A DNA stretch of 64,000 nucleotides from Corbicula japonica (taxonomy: Eukaryota; Mollusca; Bivalvia; Venerida; Cyrenidae): NCBI GenBank assembly GCA_038501625.1, contig JAZAYU010000201.1, positions 682,001 to 746,000 of the forward strand. The letters are read 5' to 3'. Under the pieces are notes generated by a model that saw nothing but the letters and a program-made list of their open reading frames with translations, did no database searches and was not told where the DNA came from. How positions within the stretch are numbered: position 1 is the stretch's first letter; each line of letters starts with the position of its first letter. Positions 36,801 through 43,212 of this stretch are shown here, one piece after another. The position numbers were made by a program, and so were the translations under genes.

Positions 36801-39800
36801 TTGGAAGTCAAAGCAAGTCTGGCTTTGTACATGTAAGTTAAAACTCAAAACAACTACATGAAAACCAGTGCTCAAGGTTATAAAACTGAGCATGGAAACC
36901 AGTTTCAAATCTCAAGCATCTGATTGGCTGAAATGGTGACAAGTCGCCATGTCAGCCAATCAGATGCTTGAGATTTGAGACTGGTTTCCAATCTCAGCTT
37001 TATAACCGCCAGTCCAGTATGTTGTTCAGTAACCCTTTACTCCATGGTATATGGCTGTTTTCTATCAACGAACTGTATAGATGCAGATCAGCTGGTTGAT
37101 TTGGATCTACACTCTAACTTGCAATAAAAGACTTATATATGGAGTAAAATGTTAACTTTCTTTACAAGTTTGTTTACATTTTTAAATTGCTGTATTTCTA
37201 AATAATGGAATTCCAATTAGAGTGTTATAAATGTTAACATTGTAGAAGAACATGGTAAAAGTTTTATTAACCCTTTCCTCCATATATACACATTTTTAAC
37301 ATGTGGGAACAGTGTAGATCTAGATCATCCGGCACATCCGTGCCGTCTGATCAGCATCTGCACTGGTCTCATTTTGGTAAGAAATAACCTGATGAATCAA
37401 AAAGCAAAGGGTTAAGATCCTGATCAGATGGCACAGATGTGCTGGCTGATCTGGATCTAAACTGTTTTCTCATGCAATAAAGGTGTATCTATGGAGGAAG
37501 GGTTTAACTCCATAACTTAGTCTAGTTACCAGACTTATGCTTATTGTCGTAGAGTTTTCTAGATTCTTTTTATTCAGTCACACAAATATTTTTCGTAATT
37601 TAAAATGATATCATTCTTTAATATAAAAAGGATGATTTACTTGTATAAAAAGATTACGAGTTTTGATAAAAAATCAATTTTTGGTGTATTTGTTAATATC
37701 AATCATTGTTTATTTGTTTTTGAACTTAAAATACATTCTAATTACTGTATTTTGGTGCACATGAATTCTTAGCTCAAAGAAGCTGAAATATTGTGATAAA
37801 GTTTTGTCCAGCATGTTCCATCATCTGTCAGTTTTTTGTGGTTACACATAAAAGGCTAAATATTCATCCATTGGTGATCAAACTTGATCAGAATATTTTA
37901 GGGGGGGAATTAATTTAGAATCATTCCATCAAGGATAAAAAGCTAGGTCACTAGGTCATATCAAGGAATACTGCTTGAATACAAGAGAGGCTGCACTTAT
38001 GAGTTGAATTATTTTATGCCTTCCAGTGAATTAAATAATTTTCTCGGTGAAATAAAAGTGGTATTTCACTGTTTTAAATCAGTGGAATATCATTTTTATT
38101 TTCACTTTTTTTTCACTTTAGTACCCAAACACACAAAATTACAGAAAAGAACGTTGAGAAAATGGGTTCAAGTTTTGGTATAAAGTAACATAATAAATAA
38201 CCATTTGGGCACCATTTAATGTCAAGTTCACACAAACTGCACACTTAAAGCATAAAATAAAGAGCAAATTTGTTCTTACCAGTGAAAGTTAGAAATATAT
38301 TTCACTTATGAACTCCAGAATTTTGTATAATATTCACTTGTGGCTTGCCACTCAGGAAAATACGGAGCTCACTCAGTGAAATATATTTCTATCTTACACA
38401 AGTAAAAACAAATATCATCTCTATCTTTAATTAATTTAAATTGGATTATTTGCTGTCAGCTAATATTATGTCAAAAGTCTTATAATATTCTCATTAATGT
38501 TTTTAAATGTCTTTCACAGTTATGCCCCTTTTTGATGTAGATTTTGTTTTGTTTTTATGCACTGGGTCTGTATCTTTTGTAATTGCTCAAGTGATTGCCT
38601 AGAGACTGGAAAAAATGTCCCCATCATCATACATGTGATATCCAGACTGGAATGTTGAAATTCCAGATATTAGAAGCTAATTCCAGCTGGAAATTCATCT
38701 ATTCCCAATAGTAACTGCTAAAATGTTATAAATTATTTTTAAGATTCTCTTGAAAATTTATAAAAACAATATTTTGAATTCCTTAAATGTTATAAATGGA
38801 ATTAAGTGAAGATAATTATGACAACTTCTATGTAATATACAGTCTAAAAGCAATATTGAGGGAGTAATAATCACATTAAATGATAGCTCTAATTTGCTTT
38901 CCACATAAACATTTTATCAACTTATTATACCCCACCAAAAATCCAGTTATTACTCTAGTCTATACTGCACCCCTCCTTGCTGACCTGTATTTTTCTTTTG
39001 TCTTTTTTGTTATTTTTTTTCTTTATTTTTTTTAGCTTGACCTTTGATACTGACTTGCTTTGATCCTCACCTATTTTGGTAGTGTTTTCATTGAGTTTAA
39101 CCTTTGACTGTACTTGCCCTTAATGTTTTTTTTAAAGCTTGACCTATGACCCTCCCCTGCTGTGATAGTGTTTACCATAAGCTTGAGCTTTGACTATGGC
39201 ACGCCAATGCTGTCTTATGCATAAGAAAAATAAATTGTGTTGCAAAAACAGTTCATCGCGATGGAAATTTGGCATATCGTGATGTCTGTTTAATAGATCG
39301 TGTTGCAACCATAACATATCGTGATGTGTACTTCATATGTCGTGATGTAAGTTGTATATTTCGTGATGCAAACTTCATACGTCGTGATGTGAGTAAATAA
39401 TATCGTGTTGCAAATATGGTATATCGTGATGTGAACTTAATGTGTCGTGATGTAAGTTGTATATGTCGTGATGCGAACATTCAATGTTGTGATGTGAGTT
39501 CAATACATCGTGTTGCAAATATGGTATATTGTGATGTGAACTTCATACGTCGTGATGGAAGTTGTATATGACGTGATGGTAGTTTCATAAATCGTAATGC
39601 GAAAATTAAATGCCGTGATGTCAGTTTTATATGTTGTGATGTGAGTGTGATAAATCGTGTTGCAATCATTGTATATTGTTATGTGAATTTTATGTGTCGT
39701 GATGGCATTTTTATATATCGTGACACGAGTTTAATACATCGTTTTGCAACCATTGTATATCGTGATGCCAGTTTTATATGTTGTATTGTGAATTTATAAA

Positions 39801-42473
39801 TCGTGGTTTAACCATTGTATTTCGTGATACGAGATTCTAGTTCGTGGTGTGCATATTGCTTGCCGTTATGCAAAGCTAGTAGATCTATATCGTGATGCGA
39901 ATACTTTATGTCGTTAGGAGGATAAATCAATGGGGTGTTTACAGGTGCTTTCAAACGATGTCAGGAGTTATTTTTTCTTTTTCAAACATAGAAAAACACG
40001 AAATTAGTCCAAGTGAATTTAAGATATCCTCCATTTTAGTACTTTTCACAAAGTTGATCAAAATCAAAATGAAATCACGTGTTTACCCCCGATAGATTTT
40101 CCGCATAACGACATAAAAAGTTCGCATCACGATATACGATATTTGCAACACGATGTATTAAACTCACATCACGACGTATGAAGTTGGCATCACGATATAC
40201 CATATATCGTTCGCATCACGACATATACAACTAACATCACGACACATGAAGTTCACATCACGATATACCATATTTGCAACACGGTGTATTAAACTCACAT
40301 CACGACGTATGAAGTTCGCATCACGATATACCATATATCGTTCGCATCACGACATATACAACTAACATCACGACACATGAAGTTCACATCACGATATACC
40401 ATATTTGCAACACGATGTATTGAACTCACATCACACCATTAAATGTTCGCATCACGACATATACAACTTACATCACGACACATGAAGTTCACATCACGAT
40501 ATACCATATTTGCAACACGATATTATTAACTCACATCACGACGTATGAAGTTTGCATCACGAAATATACAACTTACATCACGACATATGAAGTTCACATC
40601 ACGATATGTTATGGTTGCATCACGATCTATTAAACAGACATCACGATATGCCAAATTTCCATCGCGATGAACTGTTTTTGCAACACGATTTAAATGGACG
40701 CAACACAATTTATTTTTCTTATGCATAAGACAGCATTGGCGTGCCATATTTGACCCTTCTTCTTTGACTTGAGCTTGACCTTTGGCCCTCCTGCTTTAAT
40801 TTGAGCTAAGCCATTGGTTTTACAGTTTTTCCTCACCTTTCTGTCAGCCATTGACACAATCTGGCTTAGAGGATTTATTTTCTCCCAAGGACACGACAGT
40901 ACTGGCTCCCTTTATTACTTCTGAGCCTCCATGTGTATTAATATATAAAAATATTTTTTGAGTCAAAGCTCAAATTGAGCTGTTGTGATTTTTTATTGTG
41001 TCGGCCATTCCTTTTTCATTTTTCGTGCTTACCACACACAATGCCACATTTTTAATCCATTATGAAATTTGACAGATGATATCCTGGGCTAGTTTCAAAC
41101 TGTCTTTACCAGGGTCAAGAACCAGATCACAAGGTCAAGTCAAAGGAAACTTATAACACACTTTCTTTAAATTATTACCAAACTTTATTAGGATGTATTT
41201 TAAACAAAAAATAATATAGCTGGGGTAAAAAACTAGGTCACCAAGGACAGCATTATCCATCTAATTATCTCCAAAGTCAGAAAGTTTTTCTTGGACAAGT
41301 TGTTAACTTTGAGGTCAAAAAAAAGTTGAAACTTCAGCAGTGACTACATTTTTTCCAGCATATTTATCTTAAAGATATCTTGATCTAATGTATAAACTTA
41401 TTTGGAGTCAAACATAGGCTGGGTATTATCATAGAAATAAATTAGTCACTCTAGATTTCACACTTTTTATCTGATGATCTACAAACTTTTAAGAAACACA
41501 AAGTACTATGCTTCAAATATGTTTCTAATCAGAAAACTGGTTGATAATAAGCTTAGAATTGACTTTAGAAAACACAGTGATTATTTATTAATTTTTGCAA
41601 AAATATGTATTTTAGTTACTGATCAAGATTCAATTTTTAAATCATCATAAAAATAATTGCATTGATGTTTTGTTAAAAATCCAAAACCTGGATTGTCAGT
41701 TGAGTGAAATACTGTCATTATGCCCTATTGACTTAAAGGGAAATTCCTTAAAAATTAATGATTTTGCTTATAAACAAGCAGTATTTAATCTGAGAAAATT
41801 CAAAATATACTTTTTTCAATGTCATCCAAAACAGGGGTAAGTATAGAGGATATTTGTTGTTACCAGTGTAAGATAGAAATATATTTCACCGAGTGAGCTC
41901 CGGAATTCGATTTTTCACGAGTGGCGAAGCCACGAGTGAAAATACATAATTCCGGAGTTCACGAGTGAAATATATTTCTATCTTTCACTGGTAAAAACAA
42001 ATTTTCTTTTTATTTTATGCGTTTAGATCAAAATTTGTGTGAATTTGACAGAAAATATTGCAAGAAATGGCCCCCAAACCGCTTGTTTATGACGTGACAT
42101 CATGACGTCAAATATCCAGATTTGAGCCCGTTTTCTAAACGTTCTCATTCGGTATGTTATGTGCGTTTGGGTACCAACATGAAAAAAGCAGTGAAAATAA
42201 AAATGATATTCCACTGTTTGAAAACAGTGAAATACCACTTTTATTTCACCGGGAAAATTCTATAATTCACTGAAAAGCATAAAATAAAGAAAGTTCCTGT
42301 ATGTTTATTGTCACAAATTGTTTGAAAATTAAACACTAATTCATGCTTTGTTATATTACAGGTCAGTGTACTGGTGGTTGCACATACTGTCTGTTGGAGT
42401 TATTGTATACTTCAACTTTATTCACAAGATTATCAGCCCAAGAAAAAAGGAAAAGACAGAGAAAGTCAACTGA
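11879..42473 (+). CDS. MBOAT1/2: Lysophospholipid acyltransferase, MBOAT1/2-like (12 coding exons, one in two alternative copies)
   Basis: Joining 11879-11968, 16159-16304, 16809-16979, 19210-19320, 20267-20408, 20840-20857, 21849-21939, 26339-26440, 29245-29348, 30057-30257, 34400-34551 (or 36681-36832) and 42362-42473 gives 1440 nt, 479 residues plus stop. This is close to vertebrate MBOAT1/2 (about 495-520). All introns are GT-AG and phases agree throughout. The family transfers acyl chains from acyl-CoA to lysophospholipids (PE and PS preferred in mammals) in the ER membrane. Diagnostic parts are QVNFLACQLVAL (30-41), GPLMISVQKIT (136-146), the MBOAT Asn in ESWNV (Asn338) and the His in FWHGFYPGYY (His370). 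Hydrophobic segments recur throughout and the C-terminus is lysine-rich (PRKKEKTEKVN). No stop or frameshift is present, so it looks functional. It could be named MBOAT1 or MBOAT2; the invertebrate gene is probably ancestral to both. Confidence 0.93.
12240..15200 (-). mobile_element. CR1/Jockey-type LINE, nearly complete ORF2, antisense in intron 1
   Basis: The 672-codon frame (15077 down to 13059) carries an apurinic-type endonuclease (NFQSIRAKRSAF, GTETWL, GGVVIAIRD, LAGDLNLPDINW, GVSDHD) and the RT (NYRPISLTSVCSKVIEHI, QHGFRKRRSTETQL, AVLLDFSKAFDKVPHKRL). After a shift near 13215 the RT continues in another frame (SGVPQGSVIGPLLF, then LFADDALLY), with a TAA at 13136-13138. The C-terminal part is open at 12650-12991 and 12280-12729 (RRAARFVKGDY, AVRLWNQLP). 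Only a few disabling changes are seen, so insertion is fairly recent. ORF1 and a full 5' end were not found. Confidence 0.88.
13059..15077 (-). pseudogene. LINE ORF2: endonuclease plus reverse transcriptase N-half, frameshifted
   Basis: The long frame holds the full endonuclease domain (about residues 10-230) and RT motifs up to the palm motif LLDFSKAFDKVPH (about residue 595). From about codon 620 it reads a wrong frame (GHPGHIWCATGLCDW), so the FADD box is lost from this frame although it persists in the next one. A small deletion in the TDRTQ...SEATPV stretch explains the shift. It is not a host gene. Confidence 0.88.
15240..16060 (+). pseudogene. LINE 3' end fragment (sense), decayed
   Basis: The broken frame from about 15335 reads TTAKYLSVTISNDLNWSQHI, then HPQLEYC and KIERVQRSAA. 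An open stretch, 15617-15895, follows (NWNWLEHRRLYNSLIFFYKI ... FPRTIRYWNNLSP), with the WNxLP-like C-terminal motif of CR1/Jockey LINEs. It belongs to a different family from the antisense copy next to it and is 5' truncated, as is typical of target-primed insertion. Confidence 0.75.
16159..16304 (+). CDS. MBOAT1/2: MBOAT exon 2
   Basis: It encodes VNFLACQLVALVIGVPFRHL, then RHAVEFLIGFALVLFCFG: two membrane segments joined by an Arg-rich loop (DPRSTSPRLRHA), as in MBOAT1/2. The donor is CAG|GTAAGC, phase 2. Confidence 0.93.
16305..16808 (+). other. MBOAT intron 2
   Basis: 504 bp from GTAAGC to AACTTCAG. No repeat or gene is recognised in it. Confidence 0.7.
16809..16979 (+). CDS. MBOAT1/2: MBOAT exon 3
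   Basis: It encodes QIVHLFLHAALGFVLLQFIG, MPTAVFVVGMVYLACCHIYR and MMLDYGGYTLDITG, matching the family's HLF...YL-CHI-R...DFSG region. Two further membrane segments. It ends phase 2 (ACT GG|GTAAGG). Confidence 0.93.
17050..17270. mobile_element. TTAA palindromic MITE, copy 1 (intron 3)
   Basis: TTAA-CTCTTTACTCC at the left and GGAGTAAAGGG-TTAT at the right. Internal arms GTAGATCCAGATCCGCTGGC and CTGATCTGGATTTACAC pair with each other, so the whole ~220 bp folds into a hairpin. It has no coding capacity. Twelve more copies lie downstream. Confidence 0.85.
17637..19128. mobile_element. hAT-like TIR element in intron 3
   Basis: Inverted ends CAGTGTTTTTAAAATTT (17637) and AAATTTTAGAAACACTG (ending 19128), flanked by imperfect 8-bp duplications ATTATGGG and ATTACTGG. 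CAGTG-type ends with 8-bp duplications fit the hAT superfamily. No transposase was recognised in its ~1.5 kb, so it is non-autonomous or decayed. A smaller element is nested at 17817-18157. Confidence 0.7.
17817..18157. mobile_element. Nested TIR element CAGGGCTTTTCATC
   Basis: Ends CAGGGCTTTTCATC (17817) and GATGAAAAGCCCTG (ending 18157) with 5-bp direct repeats TATCG on both sides (17812-17816, 18158-18162). 341 bp, noncoding. Inner blocks TTGGGAAGAGG repeat. The CAGGG end is hAT-like. It lies wholly inside the 17637-19128 element, so it arrived later. Confidence 0.8.
19210..19320 (+). CDS. MBOAT1/2: MBOAT exon 4
   Basis: It encodes PLMISVQKITVVAYGLDDGL and RREEKGLTPNQKSKMIK. The GPLM-QKIT-A-DG block is one of the best conserved in MBOAT1/2 and the charged tail is a loop. 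Starts phase 2, ends phase 2 (ATC AA|GTATGT). Confidence 0.94.
19733..20193. mobile_element. TIR element GGTCAGAG in intron 4
   Basis: Inverted ends GGTCAGAGACCACTAAATAG (19733) and CTATTTACTGTCCTCTGACC (ending 20193), with TATA (or TA) directly on both sides. 461 bp, no coding capacity. It ends 73 bp before exon 5. Superfamily not determined. Confidence 0.65.
20267..20408 (+). CDS. MBOAT1/2: MBOAT exon 5
   Basis: It encodes VKPDFLTYFSYIFSFHNVMC, GPPVFFHDYLAFIDG and a polar end (TTQENKQK). Family counterpart: VKPSFLEYLSYLLNF...AGP...DYIAFIEG. The acceptor could be TTTCAG|A or TTTCAGAG|. Phase requires 20267. Donor AAG|GTCTGT, phase 0. Confidence 0.94.
20840..20857 (+). CDS. MBOAT1/2: MBOAT exon 6, 18-nt microexon
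   Basis: GAC ATT CCA TCA CCA GCG (DIPSPA) lies between TTTATTGTAG and GTAAGT, both strong splice signals. Phase 0 on both sides, so including or skipping it keeps the frame. It fills the site of the L-PEPSP-like segment before the VI-KL helix in vertebrate MBOAT1. It falls in the variable loop between exons 5 and 7, and skipping would remove six residues only. Confidence 0.75.
20858..21848 (+). other. MBOAT intron 6
   Basis: 991 bp. It holds a small direct duplication of GTGTTTTTACCACTATAAAA (about 21535-21590). Otherwise nothing is recognised. Confidence 0.6.
21849..21939 (+). CDS. MBOAT1/2: MBOAT exon 7
   Basis: It encodes GEVIKKLVMAVILGALMMIE and PYIAPWEKLR: one membrane helix preceded by the G-VI-KL pattern found in MBOAT1/2. 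Acceptor TACTGCAG, donor AGAG|GTAATA, phase 1. Confidence 0.9.
22029..23683. mobile_element. Pearl/Helentron-like element, family E, ~300-bp tandem core (intron 7)
   Basis: It begins AGCTCACCTGAGCACTAGTG with a hairpin end (CACTAGTG, GGTGAGC) and ends CTCAGGTGAGC ... GGGCCATCATGGCCCTC, so the termini are inverted. Inside are about five units of ~300 bp with GGAAAAACTTTAAAAATCTT, GACTAGACCTTAGATATTTG and GGGGTCAAAATTGGCCCCGC. The later units are close to identical. This arrangement is widespread in bivalve genomes. Noncoding. Confidence 0.7.
23698..23765 (+). repeat. Solo hAT-like terminus (CAGGGGCGGATCC) with poly-G
   Basis: CAGGGGCGGATCCAGAGGTT followed by a G run of about 14. The same terminus appears in reverse at 54908-54920. 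CAGGGGCGG is a common hAT TIR start. No partner end was found near either site, so each is a fragment or its partner has diverged. Confidence 0.45.
24487..24860 (+). mobile_element. Pearl-like fragment, family B, ending in telomere-like repeat (intron 7)
   Basis: Start TATGCCCCCGAAGGAAGGC, then GTCCGTCCGTCC, then two units of ~170 bp (TTGTCCTCGCTTCTTCTCC, GAGTTATGGCCCTTTTTTGC, CACCAAGCCTAGTTGTGCAT). The second unit breaks off at 24823 into a CCCTAA tract. The usual 3' end is absent. Confidence 0.6.
24824..24854 (+). repeat. Interstitial telomere-like tract (CCCTAA)n
   Basis: Five CCTAAC-type units with one extra A, the complement of TTAGGG, the telomere repeat of molluscs. It lies exactly where the family B core is cut off. 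It may be a repair patch or part of the element. Confidence 0.85.
25414..25581 (+). mobile_element. Short deleted copy of pearl-like family C (intron 7)
   Basis: It starts TTATGCTCCCTGAAGAAATT and GGGAGCATATAGTCGC and ends CAGCTCTTGTTT, the two termini of the 1.67 kb copy at 32701-34370. The microsatellite and tandem core are gone, leaving 168 bp. Confidence 0.65.
26339..26440 (+). CDS. MBOAT1/2: MBOAT exon 8
   Basis: It encodes KEFLYEWSWGYKMLYLLASM and SMHRPMYYFAWKL. The PMYYFAWKL end matches the family's K-KYYFAWTL. Acceptor TTTTCAG, donor CTTG|GTAACT, phase 1. Confidence 0.94.
26837..27060. mobile_element. TTAA palindromic MITE, copy 2 (intron 8)
   Basis: Left end TTAA-CCCTTTCTCTACGTGTAC, internal ATCAGCCAGCACATCCATGC and its inverted partner. 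The right end is degraded, so the border is approximate. Confidence 0.7.
27085..27215. mobile_element. Near-perfect palindromic MITE (hairpin family 2), copy a
   Basis: GGAAACCAGTCTCAAATCTC and AAGCATCTGATTGG meet their exact reverse complements after a short centre (ACCAGTCGCCATT). Ends GGTTATAAA and TTTATATCC. Two more copies are at 36876-37007 and 47134-47245. Confidence 0.85.
27831..29297 (+). repeat. 74-bp minisatellite made of exon 9's acceptor and first 53 nt (about 20 units)
   Basis: Each unit is GAGAACTAGTCAACAATTCC ... GGGATTTAGCGGCTATGATA ... AAAGAT (53 nt, same as the start of exon 9) followed by GTAACTATGTTTCTGTTGTAG (21 nt, same as the intron 3' end). Unit starts fall at 27848, 27922, 27996 and so on, with one short unit near 28883. 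The last unit runs into the true exon at 29245. The 19 upstream units keep TAG/GAGAAC acceptors (the units starting near 28069 and 28143 are altered) and a GTAACT donor-like sequence after AAAGAT. Read in the exon frame each standard unit ends in TAG. Confidence 0.95.
29245..29348 (+). CDS. MBOAT1/2: MBOAT exon 9 (last unit of the array)
   Basis: It encodes ELVNNSCGLGFSGYDKDGNA and KWDLLNNVNIYTLE, the family's VNN-GFGFSG-D-NG-WDLL-N-NI block, one of its most conserved parts. Only this unit continues with GGCAATGCTAAATGGGAT after AAAGAT. All others read GTAACT or similar. Acceptor TTTCAATTGTAG, donor GAG|GTAATT, phase 0. Confidence 0.93.
29349..30056 (+). other. MBOAT intron 9
   Basis: 708 bp, AT-rich, acceptor AATTATTACAG. 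No repeat is recognised. Confidence 0.6.
30057..30257 (+). CDS. MBOAT1/2: MBOAT exon 10, catalytic exon
   Basis: It carries both signature residues: Asn338 in KVNIESWNVLTTHWLRYVVY and His370 in LVSAFWHGFYPGYY, followed by a membrane helix (IAFVTAALFTTAARL). Spacing and surroundings match MBOAT1/2 (ENWN...W..., ALWHGVYPGYY). Ends phase 0 at TTG|GTATGT. Confidence 0.96.
30295..30508. mobile_element. TTAA palindromic MITE, copy 3 (intron 10)
   Basis: TTAA-CCCTTTACTCC at the left, GGAGTAAAGGG-TT at the right. Arms GTAGATCCAGATGAGCTGAA and CAGCTGATCTGGATCTATAC. It begins 37 bp after exon 10. Confidence 0.8.
31025..31272. mobile_element. TTAA palindromic MITE, copy 4 (intron 10)
   Basis: Left end decayed (TCCTCCATG). 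Arms TTTTGATCCAGATCAGCTGG, CACATCCGTGCC and their inverted partner. Right end AGAAGAAAGGG-TTAA. Confidence 0.75.
31424..31590. mobile_element. TTAA palindromic MITE, copy 5, left-truncated
   Basis: It starts within the left arm (CCATCTGATCAGGATCT) and keeps the right arm GTTGATCTGGATCTACACTG and end GGAGGAAAGGG-TTAG. Confidence 0.65.
31872..32083. mobile_element. TTAA palindromic MITE, copy 6 (intron 10)
   Basis: TTAA-CCCTTTCCTCCATATATAC at the left, AGGAGTAAAGGG at the right. Inner arms are partly degraded. Confidence 0.75.
32429..32660. mobile_element. TTAA palindromic MITE, copy 7 (intron 10)
   Basis: CTCTTTCCTCCGTAGACACA ... GCATATATGGAGGAAAGGG-TTAA. Arms GTAGATCCAGATCAGCCAGC and GCTGGCTGATCTAGATCTAC pair closely. 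Confidence 0.85.
32701..34370 (+). mobile_element. Pearl/Helentron-like element, family C, ~156-bp tandem core (intron 10)
   Basis: The 5' hairpin CTCCCCCCGAAATTCGGGGG is followed by a (GTCC)n tract (32743-32800) and about nine units of ~156 bp. Units contain GAAGTTGAAACTTCATAAGT, GAGGAGCAGTGCAGTGCACA, GAGTTATTGCCCTTTGAAAT and CTTTTTGTCCGGGGCATATC. The 3' end reads GACGGCTCTTGTTT. Central units are nearly identical. The element stops 29 bp before exon 11a. A deleted relative is at 25414-25581. Confidence 0.8.
34400..34551 (+). CDS. MBOAT1/2: MBOAT exon 11a (alternative copy 1)
   Basis: It encodes VRRNIRPYFLKSSRHMLFYD, FVTFWFTRFANCYFVFPFVV and LETTHAINIY, matching the family's VR-N-R-YFL-S...YD...T...PF-L...ISLY region. 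Acceptor ATTTCTAG, donor GC|GTAAGT. 152 nt, phase 0 in and phase 2 out. Confidence 0.92.
34552..36680 (+). other. Interval between exons 11a and 11b
   Basis: About 2.1 kb. Apart from a 108-bp MITE (35329-35436) no repeat or gene is recognised. Regulatory sequence for choosing between the two exons would be expected here, but none can be named. Confidence 0.5.
35329..35436. mobile_element. TTAA palindromic MITE, copy 8, internally deleted
   Basis: TTTAA-CCCTTTCCTCCATATATAC to ATCTATGGAGGAAAGG-TTTA. Only 108 bp remain; the left arm and centre are lost. Confidence 0.8.
36681..36832 (+). CDS. MBOAT1/2: MBOAT exon 11b (alternative copy 2)
   Basis: It encodes VRRHLRPYFIQSSTLHTFYD, IVTFIFTRFANSIMVSSFVL and LEVKASLALY. 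It is collinear with exon 11a, about half identical in protein (VRR, RPYF, SS, FYD, VTF, FTRFAN, FV, LE, Y). Length (152 nt), entry phase and exit phase are identical. Acceptor TTCTTTTGTAG, donor AT|GTAAGT. No stop. Using both exons together would shift the frame, so they should be mutually exclusive. Confidence 0.9.
36876..37007. mobile_element. Near-perfect palindromic MITE (hairpin family 2), copy b
   Basis: GGTTATAAAACTGAGCATGG to CAGCTTTATAACC, with CTCAAGCATCTGATTGGCTG facing its exact reverse complement. It begins 44 bp after exon 11b. Confidence 0.85.
37033..37151. mobile_element. TTAA palindromic MITE, copy 9, deleted
   Basis: CCCTTTACTCCATGG to ATATGGAGTAAAATG-TTAA, with a shortened centre (GATCAGCTGG, TTGATTTGGATCTACAC). 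Confidence 0.65.
37271..37502. mobile_element. TTAA palindromic MITE, copy 10 (intron 11)
   Basis: TTAA-CCCTTTCCTCCATATATAC to ATCTATGGAGGAAGGG-TTTAA. Both arms present (GTAGATCTAGATCATCCGGC, GCTGGCTGATCTGGATCTAA). Confidence 0.85.
38015..38410. mobile_element. ATGCCTTCC foldback element, copy 1 (intron 11)
   Basis: It starts TTTTATGCCTTCCAGTGAAT, with GGTATTTCACTGTTTTAAATCAGTGGAATA, and ends in a palindromic block (AGAAATATATTTCACTTATG ... CAGTGAAATATATTTCT). Related copies are at 41865-42290 (reverse) and, interrupted, at 55738-59690. Confidence 0.65.
39195..40748. mobile_element. 1.55 kb foldback element of 21-bp phased TCGTGATG repeats, with TSD
   Basis: TIR TATGGCACGCCAATGCTGTC (39195) and its reverse complement ending 40748, flanked by TTTGAC on both sides (39189-39194, 40749-40754). 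Each arm (39245-39845, 40100-40700) is a run of TCGTGATG/TCGTGTTG blocks spaced almost exactly 21 bp, in opposite direction in the two arms. A ~250-bp non-repetitive loop is between them. Heptapeptide ORFs such as SRHIKFT repeats follow from the 21-bp unit and are not genes. Superfamily unknown; a 6-bp duplication is unusual. Confidence 0.9.
41865..42290. mobile_element. ATGCCTTCC foldback element, copy 2, reverse (intron 11)
   Basis: ACCAGTGTAAGATAGAAATA, central palindrome TCACGAGTGGCGAAGCCACG, then TGACGTCA-containing body and AGTGAAATACCACTTTTATT near the right end. It stops about 70 bp before exon 12. Confidence 0.7.
42362..42473 (+). CDS. MBOAT1/2: MBOAT exon 12 (C-terminus, stop)
   Basis: It encodes SVYWWLHILSVGVIVYFNFI and HKIISPRKKEKTEKVN, then TGA at 42471. 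One last membrane helix matches the family's S-YFYLHI-SLLIILFLP, followed by a short basic cytosolic tail. Acceptor ATATTACAG, phase 2 completed by G. Confidence 0.93.
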
Positions 42474-42516
42474 TGAACAAGTGTACTCTAAATTTAGGGA
42501 AGATTTTACAGTTTAA

Positions 42517-42737
42517 CCCTTTACTCTATAGATACACCTTCATTGCATGGGCAAACAGTGGTGAACCAGGTTAGCTGGACATTCATGCCATCTGATCAGG
42601 ATTGACTCTGTTAACATTTAGATTCATTATGTAATTTCTGAGCAAGATTTGGCCAGTTGAGATGGCCCAGATGTGCCAGTTGATCTGGATCGACACTGTT
42701 TGCCTACTCAATATAGGTGTATTTGTGTAGTGAAGGG
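42517..42737. mobile_element. TTAA palindromic MITE, copy 11 (3' UTR)
   Basis: TTTAA-CCCTTTACTCTATAG to TGTGTAGTGAAGGG-TTA, 44 bp after the stop codon. The ORF on the minus strand here is a shadow. Confidence 0.8.
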
Positions 42738-43017
42738 TTATATTGTTTTTGCTTAATAAAAATGGACATACACATGGCAAACTTCTGTCTGTGATCACCA
42801 ATAACATGAATGTTTCTTTTTAACAATTATATTTTGTTATTTTAAAGGATTATTTAGGTTGGATGGTAACATTTCAGTTGTTATCACTGTCACACTGATC
42901 ATTTTGTATTCAATCAAATGGCTGTGTAGTTGGTTATGGATCCAATCGATCAGCTTGTCATGCAAATTTTTGGATCGAATCCAATCATTATGTGAAGGAT
43001 ATTTTGGATCCATTTAA

Positions 43018-43212
43018 CCCTTTCCTCTGTATGTACGCATTTTTACGCTAGTGTGACCAGTGTAGATCCAGATCAGCCGGTTCATCCGTGCCGTCTGATC
43101 GGGATCTGCACTGATCACTTTTTGGTCAAAAATAATCTAACAAATCAAAAAGTGAACAGTTTAGATCCTGATCAGACAGCAGCAATGTGCCGTGTGTATA
43201 TGAAGGAAAGGG
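43018..43212. mobile_element. TTAA palindromic MITE, copy 12 (3' UTR)
   Basis: TTTAA-CCCTTTCCTCTGTATGTAC to GTATATGAAGGAAAGGG-TTAA. The right arm is shortened. Confidence 0.8.

Noticed and set aside
39253..39669. ORFs with heptapeptide repeats (SRHIKFT, SRYTIFA)
   Set aside because: They arise because the 21-bp unit is exactly seven codons. The sequence is a noncoding foldback element.
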